A stretch of 64,000 nucleotides of DNA from Halorussus aquaticus (GTDB lineage: Archaea > Halobacteriota > Halobacteria > Halobacteriales > Haladaptataceae). Positions 1-8,552 of this stretch are shown in pieces (position 1 is the first letter of the stretch; each line of letters starts with the position of its first letter). The position numbers and the translations under genes are program-made. The notes under the pieces are model-generated. The model was given only the letters and a program-made list of their open reading frames with translations. It was not told where the DNA came from and searched no databases. Location of the stretch: contig NZ_CP100400.1 in NCBI RefSeq assembly GCF_024218795.1, positions 2,790,001 through 2,854,000 on the forward strand, in the 5' to 3' direction.

Positions 1-474
1 GCGGGCGCGCTGGGTCTTGATGGGGTCGGCGTTGTCGAGCAACCACTCGGCCTTGGTCGCCGAGAAGTAGGCGTCGGCTTCGAGACCGGTCTTGGCTCGA
101 ATCTCCTCGACCTTGCCCTCGGATTCGAGTTGCTCGACGCGGTCGGTGGTCCGGCGGTCCTGCCAGACGATGGCGTTGTGGACCGGCTTGCCGGTGTCGC
201 GGTCCCAGAGCAGCGTCGTCTCGCGCTGGTTGGTCACGCCGATGGCGGCGAGTTGCTCGGCGGAGAGGTCCGCGTCGTCGAGCGCCGCCCGTACGACCGA
301 CTTGGTGTTCTCCCAGATTTCGAGCGGGTCGTGTTCGACCCATCCCGGTTCCGGGTAGAACTGTTCGTGCGTCTCGTAGGCGTCCGTGACGACGGTCCCG
401 TCGTGGTCGAAGACCATGAATCGGGTCCCCGTCGTCCCTTGGTCGATCGCGCCGATGTATGAATTACCTGACAT
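1..474 (-). CDS. glpK: Glycerol kinase (N-terminal part, runs off the window)
   Basis: Phosphorylates glycerol with ATP to sn-glycerol 3-phosphate in the cytosol, the first step of glycerol use. The visible 158 residues begin MSGNSYIGAIDQGTTGTRFM, the FGGY-kinase phosphate-binding start (DQGTT), followed by WVEHDP, GVTNQRETTLLWDR and AIVWQDRR, all hallmark glycerol-kinase motifs. The ATG at 472-474 is the only sensible start. The gene diverges from glpABC across a 243-bp shared control region. The C-terminal two thirds lie outside the window. Haloarchaea commonly pair glpK with glpABC because glycerol from Dunaliella is a major carbon source. Confidence 0.96.
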   Translation of the reverse strand, partial: MSGNSYIGAIDQGTTGTRFMVFDHDGTVVTDAYETHEQFYPEPGWVEHDPLEIWENTKSVVRAALDDADLSAEQLAAIGVTNQRETTLLWDRDTGKPVHNAIVWQDRRTTDRVEQLESEGKVEEIRAKTGLEADAYFSATKAEWLLDNADPIKTQRAR

Positions 475-481
475 AGTTTAC

Positions 482-492
482 CACCGTCGGTG
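482..492. promoter_or_regulatory. 11-bp palindrome just upstream of glpK
   Basis: CACCG-T-CGGTG is a perfect palindrome 8 nt upstream of the glpK start, in or near its leader. It could be an operator or a leader hairpin. No binding factor can be named from the sequence. Confidence 0.3.
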
Positions 493-573
493 AGCGCCAG
501 TCGCTACCGGATTCAGACAACCGCGCGAACTTTACGCACGGTACCGTCCTACCCGTAAACAATATTGACTTTC

Positions 574-583
574 ATTATAAAAC
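574..583. promoter_or_regulatory. AT-rich TATA-like element between glpK and glpA
   Basis: ATTATAAAAC is the most AT-rich point of the divergent glpK/glpA spacer. Read leftward it resembles a TATA box and would give glpK a leader of roughly 75 nt; it could also serve the rightward operon. A weaker leftward candidate, GTAAAG, lies near 531-536. Confidence 0.4.
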
Positions 584-647
584 TTTCGTCGGGACTCCCC
601 ATACTGGCCGATTTTCTCCCGTCGAAGAGTTTCTCAGTGGCGGCTCG

Positions 648-663
648 ACAGAATTTACTCTGT
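648..663. promoter_or_regulatory. Inverted repeat upstream of glpA, possible operator
   Basis: ACAGA-N6-TCTGT lies 55-70 nt before the glpA start and just upstream of the TATA-like segment at 679-691. A 9-bp direct repeat, CAGTGGCGG, flanks it at 635-643 and 670-678. The position suits a regulator of the glp genes, such as a GlpR-type protein, but the binding factor is inferred. Confidence 0.35.
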
Positions 664-678
664 AAAGGACAGTGGCGG

Positions 679-691
679 TAAAGTAAAGTAT
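679..691 (+). promoter_or_regulatory. TATA-like promoter element of glpABC
   Basis: TAAAGTAAAGTAT lies 27-39 nt before the glpA ATG, the usual spacing for a leaderless or nearly leaderless haloarchaeal transcript. No Shine-Dalgarno sequence precedes the start. Confidence 0.45.
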
Positions 692-717
692 CGCGGGTCC
701 CACGTCTGAGAAAACGG

Positions 718-2466
718 ATGACAGCTACTACCGACGTTCTCGTCATCGGCGGGGGTTCGACGGGTACTGGCATCGCCAGAGACCTGGCGATGCGGGGCGT
801 GGAGGTCACCCTCGTCGAGAAAGGGAACCTGACCCACGGGACGACAGGGCGGATGCACGGCCTGCTCCACAGTGGAGGGCGCTACGCGGTCTCCGACCAA
901 GCGAGCGCGGAGGAGTGCATCGAGGAGAACCGCGTCCTCCGGGACATCGCGAGCCACTGCGTCGAGGAGACCGGCGGCCTGTTCGTCCAGTTGGAGGGCG
1001 ACCCCGACGAGTACTTCGAGGAGAAACTGGAGGGCTGTCGGCAGTGTGGCATCCCCGCGGAGGTCCTCAGCGCCCGGGAGGCCCGCGACGAGGAACCCTA
1101 TCTCACGAAGGACGTGAAGCGCGCGATTCGGGTTCCGGACGGCGCTATCGACCCGTTTCGCCTCTGCGTGGCGAACGCGGTCAGCGCCGAGAACCACGGC
1201 GCGCGCGTCGAGACCCACGCCGAAGTCGTGGACCTGCTGGGCGACGGCGAGCGCGTCACCGGCGCGGAGATACGCCACGACAGCGGCCCCGGCAAGCGCT
1301 CGCACGGGAAGTCCGGCGAAACCGAGGAGATTCGCGCGGAGTACGTCGTCAACGCGTCGGGGGCGTGGGCGGGTCAGATCGGCGAGATGGCGGACGTGGA
1401 CATCGAGGTCCGACCGTCGAAGGGCGTGATGGTCGTGATGAACTGCAGGCAGGTAGACACGGTCGTCAACCGGTGTCGGCCGAAGGGCGACGCCGACATC
1501 GTGGTGCCTCACGAGACAACCGCCATCCTCGGCACGACCGACGAGGAGGTCTCGGACCCCGACGACTACCCGGAGGAACGGTGGGAAGTGGACCTGATGA
1601 TAGACGAGTTGAAGCGACTCGTCCCCATCCTCGGGGAGGCCCGGACGGTCCGGTCGTTCTGGGGCGTCCGCCCGCTGTACGAACCGCCGGAGGTCGGGAG
1701 CGCCGACCCGACCGACATCACGCGCGACTACTTCCTGCTCGACCACGAGGAGCGCGACGACCTCCGCGGACTCACGTCCATCGTCGGCGGGAAGTTCACC
1801 ACCTACCGGATGATGGCCGAGGAGATTTCCGACCACGTCTGCGACCAGCTCGGGGTCAGCGCGACGTGTCGCACCGCCGAGGTCCCCCTTCCCGGCAGCG
1901 AGGACGAGTCGGTCCTCGACGCCGGGATGGACCGCTTCGGCCTGCGCTCGCCGGTCGCGCGCCGCAGCGCCCAGCGACTCGGCAGTCGCGCGGACGAGGT
2001 GCTCTCGTCGGTCGAACCGAACCCGGTCCTCTGCGACTGCGAGGCCGTCACCCGCGCGGAGGTGCGGGACGCCATCGACCAGTCGGGCACCGACCTCAAC
2101 GCGGTCCGCATCCGGACCCGCGCGTCGATGGGCAACTGTCAGGGCGGGTTCTGCTGTCACCGGATGGCGAGCGAACTCCACCCCGAGTTCGACGAACCGC
2201 AGGCCTACGCCGCGCTCGACGAACTGTTCGAGGAGCGCTGGAAGGGCGAGCGCCACGCCCTCTGGGGCGAACAGCTCTCACAGGCCGCGCTCAACTACGC
2301 GCTCCACGCGACCACGATGAACCGGGACCGCGACCCGGCCGGGGACGGTCGAGAGCGCGCGGGAGACGAGACCGGAGACGCCGACCCCGTAGACTTCGGC
2401 GCGTTCGACGCGGGCGAGTCGGCCGGTCGGCGGCCCGCCGCCGACGGAGGCCAGCGTGGCGATTGA
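718..2466 (+). CDS. glpA: Anaerobic-type glycerol-3-phosphate dehydrogenase subunit A
   Basis: Catalytic FAD subunit of the GlpABC complex, which oxidises sn-glycerol 3-phosphate to dihydroxyacetone phosphate and passes electrons towards quinone at the membrane. The 582-residue protein starts with a dinucleotide-binding GGGSTGTG motif (about residues 11-18) and a DAO fold. It ends with a BFD-like iron-sulfur domain whose cysteines C439, C441, C474 and C479 are visible (CDC and NCQGGFC). An acidic, glycerol-kinase-unrelated tail of about 50 residues follows. The ATG start follows a TATA-like element. The stop overlaps the glpB start by 11 nt, which implies translational coupling. Confidence 0.96.
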   Translation: MTATTDVLVIGGGSTGTGIARDLAMRGVEVTLVEKGNLTHGTTGRMHGLLHSGGRYAVSDQASAEECIEENRVLRDIASHCVEETGGLFVQLEGDPDEYFEEKLEGCRQCGIPAEVLSAREARDEEPYLTKDVKRAIRVPDGAIDPFRLCVANAVSAENHGARVETHAEVVDLLGDGERVTGAEIRHDSGPGKRSHGKSGETEEIRAEYVVNASGAWAGQIGEMADVDIEVRPSKGVMVVMNCRQVDTVVNRCRPKGDADIVVPHETTAILGTTDEEVSDPDDYPEERWEVDLMIDELKRLVPILGEARTVRSFWGVRPLYEPPEVGSADPTDITRDYFLLDHEERDDLRGLTSIVGGKFTTYRMMAEEISDHVCDQLGVSATCRTAEVPLPGSEDESVLDAGMDRFGLRSPVARRSAQRLGSRADEVLSSVEPNPVLCDCEAVTRAEVRDAIDQSGTDLNAVRIRTRASMGNCQGGFCCHRMASELHPEFDEPQAYAALDELFEERWKGERHALWGEQLSQAALNYALHATTMNRDRDPAGDGRERAGDETGDADPVDFGAFDAGESAGRRPAADGGQRGD

Positions 2467-3811
2467 AGACGACGTGACGGTCGTCGGCGGCGGCATCGCC
2501 GGGATGACCGTCGCGCTCGCGGCCGCACGCGAGGGCGCGGACGTCCGCGTGCTCTCGCACAAGGACTCGACTCTCCGGAGCGCGAGCGGACTCGTGGACG
2601 TGCTGGGCTACCCGCCGGAGTCCGCGAACGCCGACCGCGGCGAGTCGGACTCGACCCGTGACGGCCCACTCGCCGACCCGTTCGACGCGATTCCGGACCT
2701 GCCGGAATCTCACCCGTACCGGACCGTGGGCGTCGAGGGTGTCCGCGAGGCGCTGGACCTCTTCGACGGAGTCGTCGGCGACCGGTATCGCGGCGGTCAC
2801 ACCGACCGAAACGCGCTCGTACCGACCCACGGCGGGTCGGTCAAACCGACCGCGCGCTACCCCGCCAGCGCGGCGGCCGGACTGGCGAGCGACGACCGGA
2901 ACGCCCTCCTCGTCGGCTTCGAGAGCGTCACCGACTTCGACGCGCCGCTGGCGGCCGACCACCTCGAATCCGCGGGCGTCCCGTTCGCCGCGCGCGGCGC
3001 GACGATTTCGTTCCCCGGCGACTTCCGGGTGGACGCCAAGATTACCCGGTTCGCCGACGCGCTCGACGGCGACGAGCGCGTGGCGGTCGAGGGCGACGGT
3101 TACACGACGGAACTCCCGGTCCGCGAGGCCCTCGCGGAGACCGTGAAACCACACCTCCGCGGAGAGGAGCGCGTGGGCTTTCCGGCACTCCTCGGTCAGC
3201 ACAACACCGCGGAGATTTGCGAGGCGCTCGAAGCCGAACTCGGCGCGGCCGTCTTCGAGGTCCCGATGGGGCCGCCGAGCCTCCCGGGGATGCGCCTCGA
3301 AGGCGCGCTCGTGTCGGCCTGCCGCGACGCGGGCGTGCGCTTCACGACCGGGAACCCGGTGGTCGATTACGAGACCGACGGCGGGGCGGGGAGCGGGACG
3401 GCCAGCGACGAAATCGCGGCGGTCCGCGTCGAGCGCAACGGCGCGGCGATTCCGTTCCACGCCGACCAGTTCGTGCTGGCGACCGGCGGACTGGTAGGCA
3501 AGGGCATCGACTCGGACCGGGAGGGCGTCGCCGAACCGATTTTCGACTGCCACGTGCCCCACTCGGGCGACCGGTACGACTGGTTCGCCGACGAGGCGTT
3601 CGGCGACCACCCCTTCGCGCGGTTCGGCGTGGAGACCGACGACGACTTGCGAGCCCTCGACCGGGGAGGCGACGCGGAGTTCTCGAACCTGCGGGCCGCC
3701 GGGGCGGTGCTGGGCGGTTACGACTTCGCCGCGGAGAAGTCCGGGGCGGGCGTCTCGCTCGCCACCGGCGTGGCGGCCGGACGGAGCGCGGCGCGGGAGG
3801 TGACGAGGTGA
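2456..3811 (+). CDS. glpB: Anaerobic-type glycerol-3-phosphate dehydrogenase subunit B
   Basis: Flavin-containing subunit of GlpABC, thought to move electrons from GlpA to GlpC. The 451-residue protein opens with [16 protein letters not shown], a GxGxxG nucleotide-binding fold, and carries [17 protein letters not shown] and [12 protein letters not shown], typical of GlpB. The GTG start at 2456 lies inside the glpA end; an ATG start would cut into the nucleotide-binding strand, so GTG is preferred. It is followed 6 nt later by glpC. The C-terminus has the [19 protein letters not shown] flavin-binding segment. Confidence 0.95.
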   Translation: MAIEDDVTVVGGGIAGMTVALAAAREGADVRVLSHKDSTLRSASGLVDVLGYPPESANADRGESDSTRDGPLADPFDAIPDLPESHPYRTVGVEGVREALDLFDGVVGDRYRGGHTDRNALVPTHGGSVKPTARYPASAAAGLASDDRNALLVGFESVTDFDAPLAADHLESAGVPFAARGATISFPGDFRVDAKITRFADALDGDERVAVEGDGYTTELPVREALAETVKPHLRGEERVGFPALLGQHNTAEICEALEAELGAAVFEVPMGPPSLPGMRLEGALVSACRDAGVRFTTGNPVVDYETDGGAGSGTASDEIAAVRVERNGAAIPFHADQFVLATGGLVGKGIDSDREGVAEPIFDCHVPHSGDRYDWFADEAFGDHPFARFGVETDDDLRALDRGGDAEFSNLRAAGAVLGGYDFAAEKSGAGVSLATGVAAGRSAAREVTR

Positions 3812-3817
3812 CTATCT

Positions 3818-5179
3818 ATGAGTGACGCAGAACAGCCGATAGACCCCAGTGACCCAGACGGAGCGAGTGACCCGAACGACGTGCGAGCGGAACAGACCGT
3901 CTCGGACGACGAGTTCGAACCGGTGCAGGTGTTCCCCGAGAGCGAAGACATGGACCTCCGACCGGGGAGCGACGACTGCTACAAGTGCTCGACCTGCGAC
4001 ACTAACTGCCCCGTCGCGGAGGTGGACGACGACTTCCCCGGGCCGAAGTTCCAAGGTCCCGAGCAGTGGCGGCTCAAGCGCAAGGAGGACACCGACATCG
4101 ACGACTCGGTGATGTCGTGTTCGAACTGCATGCGGTGCGATTCGGCGTGTCCCTCCGACGTGCCCCTCAGCCAGATGCACAACACGGCCCGGGGGGAGTA
4201 CGTCGAGAACCAGATGGACAAGCTCTCTCGGGAGTACGTCCGCAACCGGATTCTGGCGAACTACCGGACGATGGCCGAACTCGGGAGCAAGTTCCCGCGA
4301 CTCACCAACTTCGTGATGGGCAACTCGCTCGTGCAGGCGTTCAACGAGAAGGTGCTGGGCATCACCAGCGAGCGCGAGTTCCCCGAGTTCGCCGAGGAGA
4401 CGTTCCGCGAGTGGTGGGAGAAGCGAGGTGGCCCGCAGGTTCGGTCCGAAGAGAAACGGGTCGCGTACTTCCACGGCTGTTACTCGAACTACAACACCCC
4501 GGCGGTCGGCAAGGCGATGGTCCGACTGTTCGAGTCGTTCGGCTACGAGGTAGTCGTTCCGAAGCAGCGGTGTTCGGGGACGCCGATGTTCGCCAACGGG
4601 ATGCTGGAGGACGCCAAGCGCGCGGCCGGAATCAACGTCGAGAACTTCTCGGGCCTCGTCGAGGAGGGTTACGACGTCATCGCCTCCTGCACGTCCTGTT
4701 CGATGTCGCTCCGGCAGGAGTACCCGGAACTGTTCAGCTACGACGGGACCGCCAGCGTCGCGGCCCACACCTACGAGGCCCTCGAATACCTGCGACTCCA
4801 CGAGGACCTCGAAGCGGAGTTAGCGGACGCCGAGATCGATGCGGGCGAGTTCGCCTACCACGCGCCCTGTCACGCCCGGAATCAGGGGCTGGCGGGGCAG
4901 GCCGTCGAACTCCTCGACGGTCTGGACGGCGCGAACGCCGAGGACGTGGGAGATTCGTGTTCCGGCATCTCCGGGACTTACGGCTGGAAGGACGAGAAAT
5001 ACGAAACGTCCATGAAAATCGGGTCCGAGATGTTCGAACACATGGAACGGACCGACGCCGAGACGGGGATGACCGAGTGTCCGACCTGCGCGATGCAGAT
5101 GGAACACGGGACGGGCTACGAGATTCGCCATCCCCTCGAAGTGCTGGAGGAGGCCCTCGTCGGCGAGGGGTGCCGCTGA
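3818..5179 (+). CDS. glpC: Anaerobic-type glycerol-3-phosphate dehydrogenase subunit C (iron-sulfur)
   Basis: Membrane-associated electron-transfer subunit that delivers electrons from GlpAB to the quinone pool. The 453-residue protein has a low-complexity acidic N-terminus and two [4Fe-4S] motifs, C54-x2-C57-x2-C60-x3-C64 and C101-x2-C104-x2-C107-x3-C111. Two CCG (heterodisulfide-reductase-type) modules follow, seen as CYSNYN, CSGTPMF, CTSCSMSL, CHARNQG, CSGISGTYG and CPTCAMQME. No transmembrane helix is obvious, as usual for GlpC, which attaches peripherally. The next gene starts 6 nt downstream. Confidence 0.95.
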   Translation: MSDAEQPIDPSDPDGASDPNDVRAEQTVSDDEFEPVQVFPESEDMDLRPGSDDCYKCSTCDTNCPVAEVDDDFPGPKFQGPEQWRLKRKEDTDIDDSVMSCSNCMRCDSACPSDVPLSQMHNTARGEYVENQMDKLSREYVRNRILANYRTMAELGSKFPRLTNFVMGNSLVQAFNEKVLGITSEREFPEFAEETFREWWEKRGGPQVRSEEKRVAYFHGCYSNYNTPAVGKAMVRLFESFGYEVVVPKQRCSGTPMFANGMLEDAKRAAGINVENFSGLVEEGYDVIASCTSCSMSLRQEYPELFSYDGTASVAAHTYEALEYLRLHEDLEAELADAEIDAGEFAYHAPCHARNQGLAGQAVELLDGLDGANAEDVGDSCSGISGTYGWKDEKYETSMKIGSEMFEHMERTDAETGMTECPTCAMQMEHGTGYEIRHPLEVLEEALVGEGCR

Positions 5180-5185
5180 GAGCCG

Positions 5186-6340
5186 ATGGACCTCGAAGAA
5201 CGAATCGCTCGGCGGCAGGCCACGCGGGGCGACGACCTGTTCGTGGACCGAAGCCCCCTCAACCCCGCGGTCCACCTCCCGGACCCGGTCGGTCGCGGTC
5301 CCGTCCTCGAACGCCTCCTCGACGTGCTCGACCCGGTGTTCGACCGGCGACTCCCGCCGGACGCCGCTGTGTACGGACCGAAAGGCGCGGGGAAGTCGGC
5401 GCTGGTGAGCGCGCTGTTCGCCCACCTGAACGACCAGTTCGGCCGCCAGCACCGTCGAATCGGCACTACCACTCGCGCCGGAACAGCCACCGACACGGTC
5501 GAGTTCGTCCACGTCGACGCCTACCGCACGACCAGCGAGTTCCAGTTCTACCACACGCTGCTCGACGCCGTCGTCGAGGAGTCGGTCCCCCGACGCGGCG
5601 TCGGCACCGAGGAGTTCCGCGAGCGACTGGTCGAACAGTTCTCGTCGCCCGCCCGCAAGGCCGTCGTCGCCGTGGACCACGTCGCCGAACCGAGTTCGCC
5701 CTCCGGCGGCGAACTCCGCGAGTGGTTCGCGCCGGTCGCCGACGACGCCTCGCTCGTGGTCGTCGGCCGGGCGGTCCCCGACGACTGGGACTCGAAGACC
5801 GTCCACGTGCCGGAGTACCGCCAGCACGCGCTCGTGGACATCCTGACCGAACGGGCCTCGCGGGCGCTGACGAGCAGCGCCCTCCGACTCGGGCAGGCCC
5901 GACACCTCGCGGAGTGGGCCAGCGGCGACGCCCACGACGCCCTCGCGGCCGCGTTCGGGGCGGCCGACCTCGCGGACGCCGACGGTGTCGACCGAATCCG
6001 AGCGAGCGACGTGGACGCCGGTATCGCGGACGTGCCCGACGACGGGATTCACGTCGGCCGGGTCTTCGCCCTGCCGGAGAACCGACGGAAGGTCCTCCTC
6101 GAACTGGTCTCGCTCGAGGCGACGCCGCCGATAGACGAGGCGGCGAGCGCCATCGCGGAGCGCTCGGACCTGTCGGCGGCGACGGTCAAGCGGTTCCTCT
6201 ACGAACTCGCCGAATGCGGCGTCCTCGAACGCGTTCAGACCGAGGCCACGGACGGGAGCGGGCGTCGTCCCAGTCGGACGGTCCCGCGGTTCCCCACGAT
6301 TCCGTTCCGACGGTTCGAGGGCGAACTACGGGCGGAGTGA
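5186..6340 (+). CDS. Orc1/Cdc6-like AAA+ ATPase with C-terminal winged helix
   Basis: The 384-residue protein resembles archaeal Orc1/Cdc6 initiators: a lead-in with NPAVHLPDPVGR, a Walker A motif (G64-PKGAGKS), and a C-terminal winged-helix region about residues 285-375 (ENRRKVLLELVSL ... ATVKRFLYELAECGVLERV). The Walker B position reads VVAVDH (D164-H165) instead of the usual D-E, so ATP hydrolysis may be altered. It begins 6 nt after glpC and has no promoter of its own, so it is probably co-transcribed with glycerol oxidation genes. I see no origin-recognition boxes around it. It may be a diverged family member with a regulatory rather than initiator role; that is inference. Confidence 0.75.
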   Translation: MDLEERIARRQATRGDDLFVDRSPLNPAVHLPDPVGRGPVLERLLDVLDPVFDRRLPPDAAVYGPKGAGKSALVSALFAHLNDQFGRQHRRIGTTTRAGTATDTVEFVHVDAYRTTSEFQFYHTLLDAVVEESVPRRGVGTEEFRERLVEQFSSPARKAVVAVDHVAEPSSPSGGELREWFAPVADDASLVVVGRAVPDDWDSKTVHVPEYRQHALVDILTERASRALTSSALRLGQARHLAEWASGDAHDALAAAFGAADLADADGVDRIRASDVDAGIADVPDDGIHVGRVFALPENRRKVLLELVSLEATPPIDEAASAIAERSDLSAATVKRFLYELAECGVLERVQTEATDGSGRRPSRTVPRFPTIPFRRFEGELRAE

Positions 6341-6351
6341 GTGGCGCTCGG

Positions 6352-6768
6352 TCACCGACCGACACCGACCGACGAGTCGGGAATCTTCGAGACCAACCAG
6401 AGACCGACGAGCACACCGACCGCGTCGGTGACCGCGACCAGCGTCGCGGTCGTTCCGAACGGGCGGTGCCACGGTCCCGCGGCGACCGCATCCACGTGGT
6501 CGGGGTTGGGGACGCCGAAGTGGAAGGTGAGACCGAACGCCAGCGACGCCGCCATCGAGACGGCGAACAGCCACGCGCCGCCCCTCGGTCGTCCGCGACG
6601 GAGCAACTGGAATCCGACCAGCGGCGCGAGCAGGACCACGCCGACGACGAAGGCCGACTGCCACGGCGCGAGCGGTACCGGTGCCGCGAGGTGCGGCACG
6701 CCGTGCGCAAGATTCGCGACGACGTGGACGCCGAGCGCGAGCGCCGCGACCCGCGTCTTCCCCGCCAT
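6352..6768 (-). CDS. Small membrane protein, four predicted helices
   Basis: A 138-residue hydrophobic protein with about four membrane segments (around residues 5-20, 40-58, 66-85 and 110-130) and arginine-rich cytosolic loops (LLRRGRPRG). It abuts the epimerase gene upstream with no spacer (that stop is at 6769-6771), so the two are co-transcribed. No family is recognised. It converges on the Orc1/Cdc6-like gene 11 bp away. Confidence 0.75.
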   Translation of the reverse strand: MAGKTRVAALALGVHVVANLAHGVPHLAAPVPLAPWQSAFVVGVVLLAPLVGFQLLRRGRPRGGAWLFAVSMAASLAFGLTFHFGVPNPDHVDAVAAGPWHRPFGTTATLVAVTDAVGVLVGLWLVSKIPDSSVGVGR

Positions 6769-7794
6769 CTACGCTTCCGGGGCTGGCGTCGCGCTGCTCG
6801 CCCGCGCCTCGTCTCCTCGCCACTCGTACCCCTCCGCCGTTTCGCGGAGCGTTCCGTCCTCGCGCCATCGCTCGACCACCGCGTCGAGGCCCTCGCGGGA
6901 GGTCGGATACCGAGGCTCCCAGTCGAAGTCGCGCCGGAACTTCTCGGCGGTGGTGGGCATGGGACTCGTCAGGAGGCGTACCGTGGCCTCGCCCGCGAGA
7001 TACTTCGCCAGCCACCCCGGTACTCTGCGGGGGTCGGGCGCGTCGAGGCGGTCGGCCAAGGCCCGCAGGAACGCGGCGGTCGTGACGGGTCGCTCGTCCA
7101 CGACGTGGTAGAGACCGGTTCGCGCTCCGGTCGTCGCTTCGGCGAACGCCGTCGCGGCGTCGTCGACGTGGAGGAACGACAACTCGGCGTCTCTCCTCCC
7201 GAGGATTCCGCGTCCGACTATCGGCGCGTTCCCGGCGAGCAGTTGCTCGCCGAACGACCGGACGTGCGCCGAGTCGTGCGCGTAGAAGAACCCGCACCTG
7301 AGAACGGTCGTCTCGAACTCCGACTCTGCGGCCGCCTCCCGAGCGATTCGCTCGGCGTCGAGCGCCGACTGCGTGGTCCAGTCGGGGTTGGGGTCTGCGG
7401 TCTCGTCGAACGCAGACCCGTCGGGACGCCGGGCGACCCAGACGACGCTCTGCTGGACGAACCGCTGTGCGCCCACCTCCTCGGCGACTGCGGTCAGGTT
7501 CCGCGCGCCCTCCCTTCGCACGCGGTCGTTTCGCTCCCAGTCCGCCGGGTCGGGCTTGCGCTCGGTGGGAACGGCCGTCGCGGCGTGGACTACGGCGTCG
7601 GCCCCGACCGCGGCGTCCCGGAGCGATTCGCGGTCGAGCACGTCGCCCCGGCGGGGGTCACCGCCCCGCGCTCGGACCAGTCGGTCGCCCGATTCGTCTC
7701 TGGTCAGGCCGACGACGTCGTGCCCTCGGTCGGCGAGTTCCGCCACGAGTCGTCGCCCGAGGACGCCCGTCGCGCCAGCGATGAAGACTCTCAT
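6769..7794 (-). CDS. NAD(P)-dependent epimerase/dehydratase (extended SDR)
   Basis: A 341-residue Rossmann-fold enzyme beginning MRVFIAGATGVLGRRLVAEL, the GxxGxxG cofactor motif of extended short-chain dehydrogenases. HAATAVPT and RLDAPDPRRVPGW are typical of NAD-dependent epimerases acting on nucleotide sugars or isoflavone-reductase-like substrates. The catalytic YxxxK is not obvious in its usual place, so it may be an atypical member. An in-frame start 4 codons upstream exists, but the ATG at 7794 places the nucleotide-binding strand at the N-terminus. It diverges from the Bat-like regulator across 85 bp. The substrate is unknown. Confidence 0.8.
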   Translation of the reverse strand: MRVFIAGATGVLGRRLVAELADRGHDVVGLTRDESGDRLVRARGGDPRRGDVLDRESLRDAAVGADAVVHAATAVPTERKPDPADWERNDRVRREGARNLTAVAEEVGAQRFVQQSVVWVARRPDGSAFDETADPNPDWTTQSALDAERIAREAAAESEFETTVLRCGFFYAHDSAHVRSFGEQLLAGNAPIVGRGILGRRDAELSFLHVDDAATAFAEATTGARTGLYHVVDERPVTTAAFLRALADRLDAPDPRRVPGWLAKYLAGEATVRLLTSPMPTTAEKFRRDFDWEPRYPTSREGLDAVVERWREDGTLRETAEGYEWRGDEARASSATPAPEA

Positions 7795-7879
7795 ATCAGT
7801 TCGCACGGTCGGGACGACGGTATCGGTTCTGCCGGACCTGCGCGGTGGATTTATCCCTTCGGCGGCCGCGACTCGCCGT

Positions 7880-8524
7880 ATGCGTCGCTTGCAGTTGACG
7901 TTCTACGCGCCCGACGCCGAGGTCCACCCGCTCCACACCCTGATGGCCGAGCGCGACTACGTGAACGCGGCCGAGATGGTCCACTGGAACGACGCGGGCG
8001 AGACCATGACCCACGCCTTCTACGTCGAGGCCGACCGCGAGGCGTTCGCCGCTGCACTCGACGAACTGTCCGAGGTCCGAGCCTACGACCTGACGACGGT
8101 GGCCGAGGACCGGTTCTACCTCCACGTCCGGGCCGAGACGACGCCGGTCCAGCGGGCGATGTTCGACGCCTACAACCGGGGCGGTCTCGTGGTCACTTCG
8201 ACGCTCGAACACACCGACGACGGCGGCGTCACCTTCGAGGTGGTCGGCACCACCGAGGCCCTGCAGGACCTCCACGGTGGCGCTCCGGACGGCATCGAGG
8301 TGGACATCGACCGCGTCGGCGGGCCGTCCGCTGAGTACGAGACGCTCCTCTCCGAGCGCCAGCGAGAGGCCGTCGAGACGGCTGTGAGGGTCGGCTACTA
8401 CGACGTGCCACGGACCGCTACTCACGAGGACGTGGCCACGGAGTTGGCGTGCGCGCCGAGTACCGCGTCCGAACACCTCCGGAAAGCCGAGTCGAAGGTG
8501 CTACAGTCGCTGTTCGGAGCGTAG
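7880..8524 (+). CDS. Bacterio-opsin-activator-type HTH transcription regulator
   Basis: A 214-residue haloarchaeal regulator with an N-terminal ligand/sensor-like half (RRLQLTFYAPDAEVHPLH) and a C-terminal HTH_10 domain: LLSERQREAVETAVRVGYYDVPRTATHEDVATEL...PSTASEHLRKAESKVL. The signature GYYxxPR and the EHLRKAE recognition helix define the Bat family. An ORF extends upstream but has no coding character, and the ATG at 7880 gives the standard family N-terminus. The gene stands alone between the divergent epimerase and the convergent DUF368 gene. Its regulon cannot be told from the sequence. Confidence 0.88.
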   Translation: MRRLQLTFYAPDAEVHPLHTLMAERDYVNAAEMVHWNDAGETMTHAFYVEADREAFAAALDELSEVRAYDLTTVAEDRFYLHVRAETTPVQRAMFDAYNRGGLVVTSTLEHTDDGGVTFEVVGTTEALQDLHGGAPDGIEVDIDRVGGPSAEYETLLSERQREAVETAVRVGYYDVPRTATHEDVATELACAPSTASEHLRKAESKVLQSLFGA

Positions 8525-8552
8525 CGCAGAATCGGTGAGAGTCGATTGGGTC

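Noticed and set aside
4066-8334. Very long plus-strand open frame of about 1400 codons
   Set aside because: It runs through glpC, the Orc1/Cdc6-like gene and three further genes in another frame; its Arg/Gly/Pro-rich translation is the usual shadow of high-GC coding DNA.
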